From positions 62,001 to 126,000 of the forward strand of contig NZ_PZJQ01000002.1 in assembly GCF_003206065.1 (NCBI RefSeq): a stretch of 64,000 nucleotides of DNA. The letters are read 5' to 3'. The notes below the pieces were generated by a model. The model worked only from the letters and a program-made list of their open reading frames with translations, ran no database searches and was not told where the DNA came from. The DNA comes from Salinicola halimionae (GTDB lineage: Bacteria; Pseudomonadota; Gammaproteobacteria; Pseudomonadales; Halomonadaceae). The translations under genes and the position numbers were made by a program. This document shows, one piece after another, positions 16,914 to 25,835 of this stretch (its first letter is position 1; every line of letters begins with the position of its first letter).

Positions 16914-17816
16914 ATGAAAAGCACCCTGGAAGAGCAGCAGGCCTTCATCGCCGTGGTCGACAGCGGCTCGATCACCGCCGCCGCCGAGCGGCTGGAAATG
17001 ACCGTTTCCGGCGTCAGCCGTTCCCTCAACCGGCTGGAGCAAAAACTGGCGACGACATTGCTGCGGCGAACGACGCGCCGGCTGGAGTTGACCGAAGAGG
17101 GCGAAACCTTCCTCGCTCATTGTCGGCGCATACTGGCTGCCGTGGAAATTGCGGAAGAGGCGATCATCGGTCACCATGATCAGCCCCAAGGTCGGCTGCG
17201 CATCAACGCCGCGCCGAGCTTCATGCAGCTCGTTATCGTGCCGGTGATCGGCGAATTTCGGGCCCGCTACCCCGGCATCACGCTGGAACTCGACACCCAC
17301 GACCGCTTCATCGATCTGCTCGAGCAGCGCGTCGACCTCGCCATCCGCATCGGCGAGCTGAACGACTCCTCGCTGCATGCCCGTCCGCTCGGCCACAGCC
17401 CGCTACGGCTTCTCGCCAGCCCCCGCTATCTCGAGCGCCATGGCGTGCCGCGACGCATCGAGGATCTCTCTCACCACAGCCTGCTCGGTTTCAGCCAGCT
17501 GGACCACCTCAACGACTGGCCGCTGCTCGACGCCCAAGGCCAGCCGTTTCACGTGAAACCTTCGCTCTCTGCCTCCAGCGGTCCGACCCTGCTGGAGCTG
17601 GTGACGGCCGGCGAGGGGATCGCCTGTCTGGCCGATTACATGACCCTTCGGCCCCGCCAACTCGGTACGCTCATCGACATACTACCCGATCAGACCCAGT
17701 TCCAGACCCAGCGCATCAACGTCGTCTACTATCGTCAGACCGCGCTCTCCCGTCGCGCCCGGCTACTGATGGATTTTCTTGCACAGCGGCTGCCGGGAGA
17801 CTATCTGAGTATCTGA
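16914..17816 (+). CDS. LysR-family regulator, divergent from mdaB
   Basis: A 300-residue LysR regulator of the CrgA/DsdC-like group (LEEQQAFIAVVDSGSITAAA at the N-terminus, TVSGVSRSLNRLEQKL recognition helix). The effector domain starts near residue 90 (GRLRINAAPSFM). The shared intergenic region with mdaB is 159 bases. Its codons for QPFHVKP contain a near-perfect parS sequence (17546-17559). Confidence 0.88.
   Translation: MKSTLEEQQAFIAVVDSGSITAAAERLEMTVSGVSRSLNRLEQKLATTLLRRTTRRLELTEEGETFLAHCRRILAAVEIAEEAIIGHHDQPQGRLRINAAPSFMQLVIVPVIGEFRARYPGITLELDTHDRFIDLLEQRVDLAIRIGELNDSSLHARPLGHSPLRLLASPRYLERHGVPRRIEDLSHHSLLGFSQLDHLNDWPLLDAQGQPFHVKPSLSASSGPTLLELVTAGEGIACLADYMTLRPRQLGTLIDILPDQTQFQTQRINVVYYRQTALSRRARLLMDFLAQRLPGDYLSI
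17546..17559. other. parS-like site inside LysR gene
   Basis: The palindrome GTTTCACGTGAAAC matches the inner 14 bases of the ParB-binding parS consensus TGTTTCACGTGAAACA; only the outermost base on each side differs (C instead of T and A). It lies in the frame encoding FHVK, a classical translation of parS. A 14-base perfect match is unlikely by chance in one window, and a second near-match lies at 52408. Confidence 0.55.
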
Positions 17817-17980
17817 GACCCATCGACGAGCACATTGCGACGCCCTGGGGCCTCTCGGCAATTTATATCGGTTCCTCCTTAACCTGGATCGAATCCTCGG
17901 GCCTCTCTTAAACAGTATCTTGTCGAGCATGAGCATGTGATGCGCCAAGGCGGGCGCAACGTTTTACGAAGGAGCGTACG

Positions 17981-19042
17981 ATGCCCCACCCCGATTGGCG
18001 GCGCACGCTGCGTCGGCTCCGTGCCGAGTGGGCAACACCGGCGGAAGAGCCTCAGACACTCGCGCGGCGTCTCAAAGAGTTGATTGCGCTGGAGCTCGAT
18101 CGACTGCCACGGCCGGCCGTGGGCGAGACTTTGACCCGCTGGGCGACGCTGGCAGACATTGCCGGCCTGGATCTCGCGCTGGTCAAACTGTTCGAAGGCC
18201 ACACCGACGCGCTGGCGATCATCGCCGAGCTGAGCGACGCCGATCGCTTCCCGCCAGCGGCGACATGGGCCGTGTGGGCGGCGGAACCGCCGTTTGCCAG
18301 GGTTGAAATCATACCCGTTGGCGCTGATACCGGGCCGCTGTCGGACCACCAGCGCGTACGCCTGAACGGTCGCAAGGCGTGGTGCTCCGGTGCCGCGACG
18401 GTCTCTCATGCGCTGGTCACCGCCTGGCATGAGCATATCCCTTATCTTGCCGCCGTCGACATGCGCGCGGCTGGCGTTCAGGTGACGAAAACCGGCTGGC
18501 ACGCCGTCGGCATGGCAGCCACGCAGAGCGTGGATGTGGATTTCGACGGTGCCGAGGCGTTTCTCGTCGGACCCGCCAAAGGCTATCTACAACGCCCCGG
18601 TTTCTGGCAGGGCGGCATCGGCATCGCCGCCTGCTGGTGGGGCGCTGCCGCCAGACTGGGCGACATACTGCGAGCGAGCGTCGCCAAGCGTGACGACCCT
18701 CACGCCCTGGCGCATCTGGGCGCGGTCGACATCGCGCTACGCCATGGTGAAGCGCGCCTGCGAGATGCCGCCCGCTGGGTCGATGAGCACCCCCTCGGCG
18801 ACGCCCGCTATCTGGCGTTGTCGGTACGCGGCGCCGTCGACGCCGTTGTCGAGGAAGTCATTCATCATGTCGGGCGCGGCGTCGGTGCCGGCCCTTACTG
18901 TCGCGATCCGGCCTTTGCCCGGCTGATCGCCGACCTGCCGGTATTCGTCCGCCAGTGCCACGCCGAGCGCGACCTGCAGGCGATCGGAGACTATCGCCGA
19001 CAGGATCACGAGGAAATATCGGAATGGAATCTATGGCCATGA
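17981..19042 (+). CDS. acyl-CoA dehydrogenase-like protein
   Basis: A 353-residue acyl-CoA dehydrogenase-fold protein: helical N-terminal domain, middle domain with GRKAWCSGAATVSHALVTAW near residue 125, and helical C-terminus. It is shorter than typical enzymes (380-400). First gene of a four-gene, translationally coupled operon with a PIG-L deacetylase, a methyltransferase and a family 2 glycosyltransferase. It probably introduces or removes a double bond in, or oxidises, a carrier- or CoA-bound acyl group for a modified glyco-compound (inference). GAAGGAG precedes the ATG. Confidence 0.8.
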   Translation: MPHPDWRRTLRRLRAEWATPAEEPQTLARRLKELIALELDRLPRPAVGETLTRWATLADIAGLDLALVKLFEGHTDALAIIAELSDADRFPPAATWAVWAAEPPFARVEIIPVGADTGPLSDHQRVRLNGRKAWCSGAATVSHALVTAWHEHIPYLAAVDMRAAGVQVTKTGWHAVGMAATQSVDVDFDGAEAFLVGPAKGYLQRPGFWQGGIGIAACWWGAAARLGDILRASVAKRDDPHALAHLGAVDIALRHGEARLRDAARWVDEHPLGDARYLALSVRGAVDAVVEEVIHHVGRGVGAGPYCRDPAFARLIADLPVFVRQCHAERDLQAIGDYRRQDHEEISEWNLWP

Positions 19043-19797
19043 TCGAAGACGAGCGGCGAATCGAAGGCGATGGCACGCCGCTGGACACCTGGCTTGGCTG
19101 GCCGGCGCTGGCGACATTGCCCACGTTCGATCTGGAAGCGCGAATCGCCAACGGTCGACGCGTAGTAGTGGTGGCGCCGCACCCCGACGATGAGATCCTC
19201 GGTTGCGGCGCCCTGCTGCAGCAGTGTCATGCCCTGGGTCGCGAGCTTTTGATGCTCTCGGTGACCGACGGCACCGGCAGCCACCCGGACTCGACACGCT
19301 GGCCACCCGAGCGGCTGGCCGCCACGCGACCCGAGGAGAGCCAGCGCGCACTGGCCTGCCTGGGGCTCGACGACATCGCGACGATTCGTCTGAGACTGCC
19401 CGACACGCAGGTCGCCACGGAAAAGGCGGAACTCGCCTTCCGGCTGCACCAAGTGCTGCGTGACGACGACGTCATCGTCACGACATGGCGCGGGGACGGT
19501 CATGCCGATCATGAAGCAGTCGGCGAGGTCTGTGCCAAGCTGCTGAAGGAGAGCCAGCGTACCCTGCTCGAGATGCCGATCTGGATGTGGCACTGGGCGA
19601 CGCCGGACGACCCGCGCGTGCCGTGGCATCGCGCTTGCCGGCTGCCCGCCGCCCCCGCCGAAATCGAACGCAAGCAACGCGCCATGCTCGAACACGTCAG
19701 CCAGTGCGAGCCAGACCCCTCGACCGGTCGGCCACCGATTCTCTCTGCCCAGGCGCTTGCTCGACTGATGCAGAATCACGAGGTGGTGCTGACATGA
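19024..19797 (+). CDS. PIG-L-family deacetylase
   Basis: A 257-residue LmbE/PIG-L-type zinc N-deacetylase. Zinc motif APHPDDEILG is near residue 56-65 and the second histidine in GHADHEAVG near 160. Family members remove acetyl from N-acetylglucosaminyl compounds, such as mycothiol, bacillithiol and GPI precursors. The start at 19024 follows GAGG at about nine bases and overlaps the end of the acyl-CoA dehydrogenase gene by 19 bases; later ATGs at 19033 and 19039 are alternatives. Its stop overlaps the methyltransferase start (ATGA). Confidence 0.85.
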   Translation: MESMAMIEDERRIEGDGTPLDTWLGWPALATLPTFDLEARIANGRRVVVVAPHPDDEILGCGALLQQCHALGRELLMLSVTDGTGSHPDSTRWPPERLAATRPEESQRALACLGLDDIATIRLRLPDTQVATEKAELAFRLHQVLRDDDVIVTTWRGDGHADHEAVGEVCAKLLKESQRTLLEMPIWMWHWATPDDPRVPWHRACRLPAAPAEIERKQRAMLEHVSQCEPDPSTGRPPILSAQALARLMQNHEVVLT

Positions 19798-20477
19798 GCG
19801 ACCGCGGCATGAAAGATTCCGGTACCAGCGCTGATTTTTTGACCTCCGTCGCCGAAGACCGCACTGGAGACGCCGCCGAAGCCGAAACCAGGCTCGAACT
19901 TCACGCACATTTCGAGCGCCTGCACGCCCATTCCAGCGATCCGTGGCACTACGATGCTTCCTGGTACGAACAGCGCAAACGGGCTCTGACGTTGGCCATG
20001 CTGACTCGCGCGCGTTATCGCCGCGCTCTCGAACCCGGCTGCTCGGTGGGCGCGCTCAGCGCCGAACTGGCGCCGCGTTGCGATGAACTGCTCTGTTGGG
20101 ATGTCAGCGCCAGCGCCGTTGCTCATGCCCGCCGACGACTCACGCCCTGGCCCCACGTGCGGATCGAACAACACGAGCTGTCGAACACGCCTTCCGAGGC
20201 ACTCCCCACAGAGACATTCGATCTCATCGTCTTCAGTGAACTGGGGTATTACCTGGAACCCGCAGCATTGCAGGCAACGATCAGAGGGCTCAAGCAAGCC
20301 CTGCACGAATCCGGCGAGCTGGTAGCATGCCACTGGCGACATCCGCTGGCCGATGGCCGGATGAGCGGCGATGCCGTACACGAACGGCTGCACGACATCC
20401 TCGAACTGCCCCGAGTCAGCACTCTGATAGAGCGCGATTTTCGTCTGGATCTATGGTCTGCCGAGGCCACGGCATGA
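19794..20477 (+). CDS. SAM-dependent methyltransferase (NodS-like)
   Basis: A 227-residue class I methyltransferase. The SAM-binding motif is RALEPGCSVGALSAELA near residue 80 and the acidic post-I motif CDELLCWDVSASAV near 100; FDLIVFSELGYYL near 145 matches the NodS group, which N-methylates aminosugars. That fits a free amine made by the PIG-L enzyme encoded just upstream. The ATG at 19794 overlaps that gene's stop, and its own stop overlaps the glycosyltransferase start. Confidence 0.85.
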   Translation: MSDRGMKDSGTSADFLTSVAEDRTGDAAEAETRLELHAHFERLHAHSSDPWHYDASWYEQRKRALTLAMLTRARYRRALEPGCSVGALSAELAPRCDELLCWDVSASAVAHARRRLTPWPHVRIEQHELSNTPSEALPTETFDLIVFSELGYYLEPAALQATIRGLKQALHESGELVACHWRHPLADGRMSGDAVHERLHDILELPRVSTLIERDFRLDLWSAEATA

Positions 20478-21124
20478 TCGGTGTCGTCGTGCCGGCCCAC
20501 AACGAGGAGACCTTGCTCGGCGCCTGCCTGGAGTCGCTGCAGGCGGCGGCGGGACACCCGGCGGTCATCGACGAAGGGGTACGTATCGTCGTCGTGCTGG
20601 ACGCATGCAGCGACGGATCCTACGCGGTCGCTCGCCAGCGGGGAGTGACGACGCTCGACGTTGCCTTCACCAACGTCGGCATGTCGCGCCATGTCGGCGC
20701 GCAATGGCTGATCGAAAACGGCGCGCGCTGGCTGGCCTTCACTGACGCCGACACGATCGTTCAGCCCGACTGGCTCGCCCAGCAACTCGGCAGTCGCGCC
20801 GATGCCGTGTGCGGCGGTATCCGATTGGAAGGCTGGGATCAGTTGCCACGGGATCTGCGCCGCCGCTTCGTCGCCTATCGCCGCGCCCTGCCCGATGGCC
20901 GCCACATCCACGGCGCCAACCTGGGCGTCTCCGTCGGCGCCTATCAAGCGGTCGGCGGTTTCGCCCCGCTCGCCTCCCAGGAGGACGTGCATCTGGTAGA
21001 CGCCCTGCAGCGGCACGGCTATACCATCGACTGGCGCGAAACCCTGAAAGTTCTCACCAGTACTCGTCAGGATGCCCGCGCTCCGGGCGGCCTCGGTGAA
21101 CGACTACGCACCCTTCAGCTCTAA
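20474..21124 (+). CDS. family 2 glycosyltransferase
   Basis: A 216-residue GT-A fold glycosyltransferase starting MIGVVVPAHNEETLLGACL, with the metal-binding FTDADTIV near residue 95. It is shorter than most and has no membrane segment, so it is a soluble enzyme. The ATG at 20474 overlaps the stop of the methyltransferase. Last gene of the four-gene operon; it would join the sugar or amine part of the product. Confidence 0.83.
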   Translation: MIGVVVPAHNEETLLGACLESLQAAAGHPAVIDEGVRIVVVLDACSDGSYAVARQRGVTTLDVAFTNVGMSRHVGAQWLIENGARWLAFTDADTIVQPDWLAQQLGSRADAVCGGIRLEGWDQLPRDLRRRFVAYRRALPDGRHIHGANLGVSVGAYQAVGGFAPLASQEDVHLVDALQRHGYTIDWRETLKVLTSTRQDARAPGGLGERLRTLQL

Positions 21125-21538
21125 ACACCCTGGCTTGTCGAACGGCTGCAGCGGGGCCCGGTCGGGGGCAACCTGGCGATGACCACCGGAGAGTCGGCAG
21201 CGCCCAGTCGTCGATTCGCCTAATGGCCGAAGGCAACCCATACTCGAAATGAATGGCGTACCTTGATGGCTTCTACGGGTCGACATGCCCTCACGATTCC
21301 AATGATGGGCACCGCTCACGACAGTGCGTCATGAGGTCACTTCACGACAGCATTTCATAACGAGCGCGCCTTTACTGAGCTTTTCCATCTCGCCGTGCCG
21401 TTTGCTGCTGCGTCATACTGCCTGCAGTCTCAGTGTTTACGGCTAACTGTTTACGTCTCACCGCTGACGCCTTACCCGTTCGAGCTGGCCACTGCCAGCG
21501 CCTTTTCGCTCTCGACAGGTTCGCCCGGAGATACCACT
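21125..21538. other. intergenic region without a recognisable gene
   Basis: About 410 bases between the glycosyltransferase stop and the transglutaminase start. Reading frames here are short and without ribosome sites. A short direct repeat, GTTTACGGCTAA / GTTTACGTCTC near 21434-21457, is the only pattern seen. Confidence 0.5.
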
Positions 21539-22348
21539 GTGAGAATTCAACTAGGCTGCGAGATGATCTATCAGTTCGCCGCGCCCACGCCGATGATCGC
21601 GATGCTCAACGTGCACCATTCGCGCTTTGCGAGCCTGGAGCAGCCCGATCATCTGACGACCTCCCCCATCGTCCCGCTATCGAGCTACCGCGATAGCTTC
21701 GGCAACTGGTGCAACCGGCTGGTGGCGCCGGCGGGCACGTTTTCCCTGGGCACCAACACCGTGTTGCACGACGATGGCGGCTACGATCCCGTCGATCTCA
21801 CGGCGCAGCAGCATCCGGTGGAAACGCTCCCGTCGGACACCCTGCAATACCTGCTCGGCAGCCGCTACTGTGAAACCGATCTGCTGAGCGAAATCGCCTG
21901 GCAGCAATTCCAGGGTACGCCGCCGGGATGGCAGCGAGTACAGGCGATCTGCGACTTCGTCCACGACCATATAACCTTCGGCTACGAGCACTCGCGCGCG
22001 ACCCGCACCGCGGCGGAAGCCTACCGAGAGCGGGTCGGCGTTTGTCGCGACTTCACCCATCTCGCCATCACGCTGTGCCGCTGCATGAACATTCCGGCGC
22101 GCTATTGCACCGGTTATGTCAGCGACATCGGTAACCCGCCACCCTACGCAGACATGGACTTCGCCGCGTGGATGGAAGTCTATCTCGGCGGGCGCTGGTG
22201 GACTTTCGACCCGCGCAACAATGCGCCCTGTATCGGCCGCGTGTTGATCGCCCAGGGCCGCGATGCCATGGACGTTCCGCTGACCCACACCTTCGGTCCC
22301 AATACACTGGGCGGCTTCAGCGTGTGGATCTACCAACTGGCGGAATGA
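21539..22348 (+). CDS. transglutaminase-like domain protein
   Basis: A 269-residue protein with a transglutaminase-like protease core. The catalytic Cys is in ERVGVCRDFTHLA near residue 165, the His in ADMDFAAWMEVYL (partly changed; usually a His-Ala-Trp) near 205, and the Asp in WWTFDPRNN near 222. Note that the canonical catalytic His position reads F-A-A-W here, so activity should be tested rather than assumed. The frame is open to 21395, but the GTG at 21539, eight bases after GGAG, gives the family N-terminus VRIQLGCEMIYQF. Confidence 0.85.
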   Translation: MRIQLGCEMIYQFAAPTPMIAMLNVHHSRFASLEQPDHLTTSPIVPLSSYRDSFGNWCNRLVAPAGTFSLGTNTVLHDDGGYDPVDLTAQQHPVETLPSDTLQYLLGSRYCETDLLSEIAWQQFQGTPPGWQRVQAICDFVHDHITFGYEHSRATRTAAEAYRERVGVCRDFTHLAITLCRCMNIPARYCTGYVSDIGNPPPYADMDFAAWMEVYLGGRWWTFDPRNNAPCIGRVLIAQGRDAMDVPLTHTFGPNTLGGFSVWIYQLAE

Positions 22349-22548
22349 GACCCGGGTCCTCAATGCATTGATTGAATAAACAAGAGCGGTTATTGACAAC
22401 TCTATCTATACTGTGATCCTCAACTGACGAAATGCCCATCAGGGAATCGCTGTGAGGATTGGAGCTAATCGCCAGCTTGGTCATTTTCCTCCATTTTCCG
22501 CCCGGGGCCGCCTTCCCCACGCCCCGAGCGTACTTAACGGTGGTTATC

Positions 22549-23934
22549 ATGAGCCAGCTTTCTCAACCCGTAATAGAGGAGTTCAAGGCCGATTTTCCGG
22601 GATCCGTAATTCTTCCGGATGATATGCAATATGAGGAAACGCGTCAGATTTGGAATGCCATGATCGATCGCAGGCCCTCCATGATTGCTCGCTGCACTTC
22701 ATCTTCAGAGGTTGCCCAGTCCCTGAACTTCGTACGGCGACACGACCTGCCCTTCTCCGTACGCGGAGGTGGTCACAACATTGCAGGCAATGCCGTCTGC
22801 AATGATGGGGTGATGATCGACCTCTCGCTAATGAAGAAAGTACTCATCGATCAGAAACGTCATCTAGGGTTTGTTGAGCCAGGCTGCACACTCGCTGATT
22901 TCGATGCCTCTGCCCAAGCGCACGGTCTCGCTACCCCTCTAGGCATCAACTCCACCACAGGTGTGGCAGGCCTGACCTTGGGCGGGGGATTCGGCTGGCT
23001 CAGTCGACGGTATGGCATGACCGTCGACAACTTGCTCGGCATGGACGTCATTATCGCCGATGGCCGTCAGTTACACGCCAGTGAATCAGAGAACCCCGAC
23101 CTGTTCTGGGGGCTTCGTGGTGGAGGCGGGAACTTCGGTATCGTGACGAGTTTTGAGTATCAGCTGCATTCCGTAGGCCCGAACGTTCTGTGCGGCCTCA
23201 TCGCCTTTCCCTTCGATCAGGCGAAATCGATCATTACGCAATTTGCCCGTTTCACTGAAACGATGCCGGACGACCTGAATGTTTGGATGATTGCTCGCAA
23301 GGCGCCACCTTTGCCTTTCCTGCCCGAAACGGTCCACGGAAAAGAAATCATCGCACTTGCCATTTGCTATGCGGGCGACCCCACCGAAGGCGAGAAACAT
23401 ATCGAACCGCTAAGAGAATTCGGTACTGCATACGGCGAGCATATCGGTGTTCAGCCATACACCGACTGGCAACGGGCTTTCGACCCACTGTTGAGCTCTG
23501 GGGCACGCAACTATTGGAAATCACATAATTTTTCCAGGATCGACGACGGGCCAATCGATGCCATCATCGACTCTGCTGGTGTACTACCGTCTTCCCAGTG
23601 CGAGATATTCATCGCAACGGTAGGCGGTCAAACGGGCCGAGTGAAACCAGAAGCGATGGCTTACTCGAACCGCGATGCCAACTACGTGATAAACGTACAT
23701 GCCCGTTGGGAGACGGCTGCCGATGACGAGCGTTGCATCGTCTGGGCGCGCGAATTCTTCACTCGGTCACAGCCCTACGCCAGTAATGGTGCCTACATCA
23801 ATTTCCTGACCGAAGATGAAACCAACCGAATTGCCTTCGCCTACGGTGCGAGTTATGAGCGGTTGGTGGAGCTCAAGAAGAAGTTCGATCCGGACAACCT
23901 CTTCCGCATCAACCAGAACATTCTTTCGAACTGA
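22549..23934 (+). CDS. FAD-binding oxidoreductase with berberine-bridge domain
   Basis: A 461-residue PCMH-type flavoenzyme. SVRGGGHNIAGNAV near residue 70 holds the histidine for covalent FAD, GLTLGGGFGWLSRRYG near 140 the FAD loop, and DPDNLFRINQNI at the C-terminus the BBE domain. The usual second covalent Cys is not evident. Relatives oxidise sugars, alkaloids or nicotine derivatives and reduce O2. The frame is open to 22459, but the ATG at 22549 fits the family start. Monocistronic. Confidence 0.87.
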   Translation: MSQLSQPVIEEFKADFPGSVILPDDMQYEETRQIWNAMIDRRPSMIARCTSSSEVAQSLNFVRRHDLPFSVRGGGHNIAGNAVCNDGVMIDLSLMKKVLIDQKRHLGFVEPGCTLADFDASAQAHGLATPLGINSTTGVAGLTLGGGFGWLSRRYGMTVDNLLGMDVIIADGRQLHASESENPDLFWGLRGGGGNFGIVTSFEYQLHSVGPNVLCGLIAFPFDQAKSIITQFARFTETMPDDLNVWMIARKAPPLPFLPETVHGKEIIALAICYAGDPTEGEKHIEPLREFGTAYGEHIGVQPYTDWQRAFDPLLSSGARNYWKSHNFSRIDDGPIDAIIDSAGVLPSSQCEIFIATVGGQTGRVKPEAMAYSNRDANYVINVHARWETAADDERCIVWAREFFTRSQPYASNGAYINFLTEDETNRIAFAYGASYERLVELKKKFDPDNLFRINQNILSN

Positions 23935-24006
23935 GTGTCCTGTGCGTGATAAAGCTCTGTTTTGGCCCATATTAGCCAGAAAGAGTTGATTAATATGGCA
24001 ATGCCG

Positions 24007-25806
24007 TCATCGAGCGGGCCTCTCCTCGATCATTCCCTCCAGCACCTTTCCGTCCAACGAATCGGTGGAAAGCCCGAGCAGCTTGGCAAAGGTGGCGCCA
24101 GCGCTGTCCATCCGCTGGATGCCGCGCACAGTGTCGAACGGCAGCTCGACGCCTGATCGAATCCCGGCACCGCGGAAAAACGCCACGCCGTGGTTGGAGG
24201 CAAAAGCGGTGCTGGCGGTGGGCACCTGCGGGCCGTGGTTGGCACCGGGCGTGGTGAGTTCGGCAACGGTATCGCCGCGCTGGTTGGTTCCCCAGACAAA
24301 ACCGGGAGCGTAGGCGAACAGCACGTCTCCCATGCGTTCGCCCCAGTAACCCAGCACGCTGGCATCCTGTTTCTTGACTGCCAGCGCGACCACGTTGCGC
24401 TCGCCGCTGGCTGTTTCGACGTACCAGGTGGTGAGCGCCTTGAAAATACGCGTCTGTACTCGCTCGATATCGTCGGGGGCAACCAGGTCGCGATTGACGA
24501 AGATTTCCAGTCCGCCGCGTTCGTCCTTGAGGAAGGCCTGGCTCGCGGAGACGTCGGGCTGGCCCTCGGCGTCGATCGTGCACAGGTCGAATTCGGCCAA
24601 CCGCCTGTGGATATCACAAAGATGGGAATTGGGTACGTCACCGTGATCGGAGGCGAGCACCAGCGTGGTGTCGTCGTCGCAGCCCGCCAGCGCCCGACCC
24701 ACCGCATCGTCGAGAATCCGATAGGAACGGCGGATCACCTCGAGATAACGCGCGTGATCGCCAGCCTGGTAGAACTTTGACTCCGGATCGCACTGGGCGA
24801 GACAGGTGTGATGCGTTTCGTCATTGAGCCGAAAAACGGTGGCAAATAGCGAGAAGCCCTCGTCGTTGAGCAGCGTCAGAGCGCTATCGACCAGCCACTC
24901 GAGCTGGTAGCGACCCTCTTCGAAACTGGTCTCGAAGTAGCGGGCATCCGGGTCGGCGGAGACCGCCCATTTGGAGAGGAACGGGCCATGGCGCTCGATC
25001 AGGCGGCGCGCCAAGCCCGGTCTGCCGCTGCTACCCGCCGGCGCGGTAATCTGCGACTGCAGCAGGTCGATCCTGCCGCTGGCGGCGTCGAATTCGAGCA
25101 GCTTGAAGCGTACCGCCGCCGGCTTGCCCTCGAGTGCATGTTCATCTGCCAGTGCCAGCCAGTCGCTCCAGTCACCGATACTCAGACTAGCCTCGGCTTG
25201 TGCCACCTGGAGTCGAAGACTTCCGCCCTCTAGACACAGCGTTATCGGCACCGGTTCGCCGCGATGGGCGGGAATCAGCGCGACGAAGCCATCATCCGTG
25301 CGCTCGATGGCAAAGCGATTGTGCTTCTGGTGATGCGCCAGCGTGCCGGTCGGCGGCCAGCCCAGCGCTTCGGTCGATGGCGTCGATGTCCACTGGTCGA
25401 GATGCGTGCTGTGAAGGCATGCCGGCGCCAGCTCCATCGGCGCGGGACCGTTACCGCTCCAGAACGGGGCGAAACAGAGATCGTTCTCGCCCTCGGGGAC
25501 GAGACTTTCCGGAAAATGGACCAGCGCCGCACGCTGGCCCGCCGTCGCCATCAATTCCAGCAGGTGCATTGTGCCGCGGGGCGACATGCGCTGACCGATC
25601 CAGCTGGTGCCCGGCGCCTGCCCGGTCAGGAAGGTCACGAAGTTGGTATCCCCCCAGGTCGAAATATACGGCAGCAGCCGCGTCGAACCGCCCTCGTCAC
25701 GTAGGCGCCGGATGTTCGGCAGCACACCCTCGGCGCAGAAGCGCTCGACGAGTTCGGGGATCAACCCATCCACGCCCAGCAGCAGGATTTTCTTGGCTTG
25801 ATTCAT
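24007..25806 (-). CDS. alkaline-phosphatase-superfamily phosphodiesterase
   Basis: A 599-residue type I phosphodiesterase/nucleotide pyrophosphatase-like protein. The N-terminal metal site is LLLGVDGL (residues 8-15), the nucleophile region STWGDTNFVTFLTG (near 48-62), the second metal block ASDHGDVPNSH (near 378) and a late GANHGPQ (near 520). No signal peptide, so it is cytoplasmic. It is the last gene of the Tct transporter operon, 30 bases after the enolase-superfamily gene. A phosphate-ester hydrolase in a sugar-acid uptake operon is unusual and may show that the substrate is a phosphodiester or sulfate ester (inference). Confidence 0.8.
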   Translation of the reverse strand: MNQAKKILLLGVDGLIPELVERFCAEGVLPNIRRLRDEGGSTRLLPYISTWGDTNFVTFLTGQAPGTSWIGQRMSPRGTMHLLELMATAGQRAALVHFPESLVPEGENDLCFAPFWSGNGPAPMELAPACLHSTHLDQWTSTPSTEALGWPPTGTLAHHQKHNRFAIERTDDGFVALIPAHRGEPVPITLCLEGGSLRLQVAQAEASLSIGDWSDWLALADEHALEGKPAAVRFKLLEFDAASGRIDLLQSQITAPAGSSGRPGLARRLIERHGPFLSKWAVSADPDARYFETSFEEGRYQLEWLVDSALTLLNDEGFSLFATVFRLNDETHHTCLAQCDPESKFYQAGDHARYLEVIRRSYRILDDAVGRALAGCDDDTTLVLASDHGDVPNSHLCDIHRRLAEFDLCTIDAEGQPDVSASQAFLKDERGGLEIFVNRDLVAPDDIERVQTRIFKALTTWYVETASGERNVVALAVKKQDASVLGYWGERMGDVLFAYAPGFVWGTNQRGDTVAELTTPGANHGPQVPTASTAFASNHGVAFFRGAGIRSGVELPFDTVRGIQRMDSAGATFAKLLGLSTDSLDGKVLEGMIEERPAR

Positions 25807-25835
25807 CTAGGACTCCGATGGCGATCAATGGGCGT

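Noticed and set aside
22390-22415. TTGACA...TATACT as a sigma-70 promoter before the FAD oxidase
   Set aside because: Spacing is about 9 bases, far too short.
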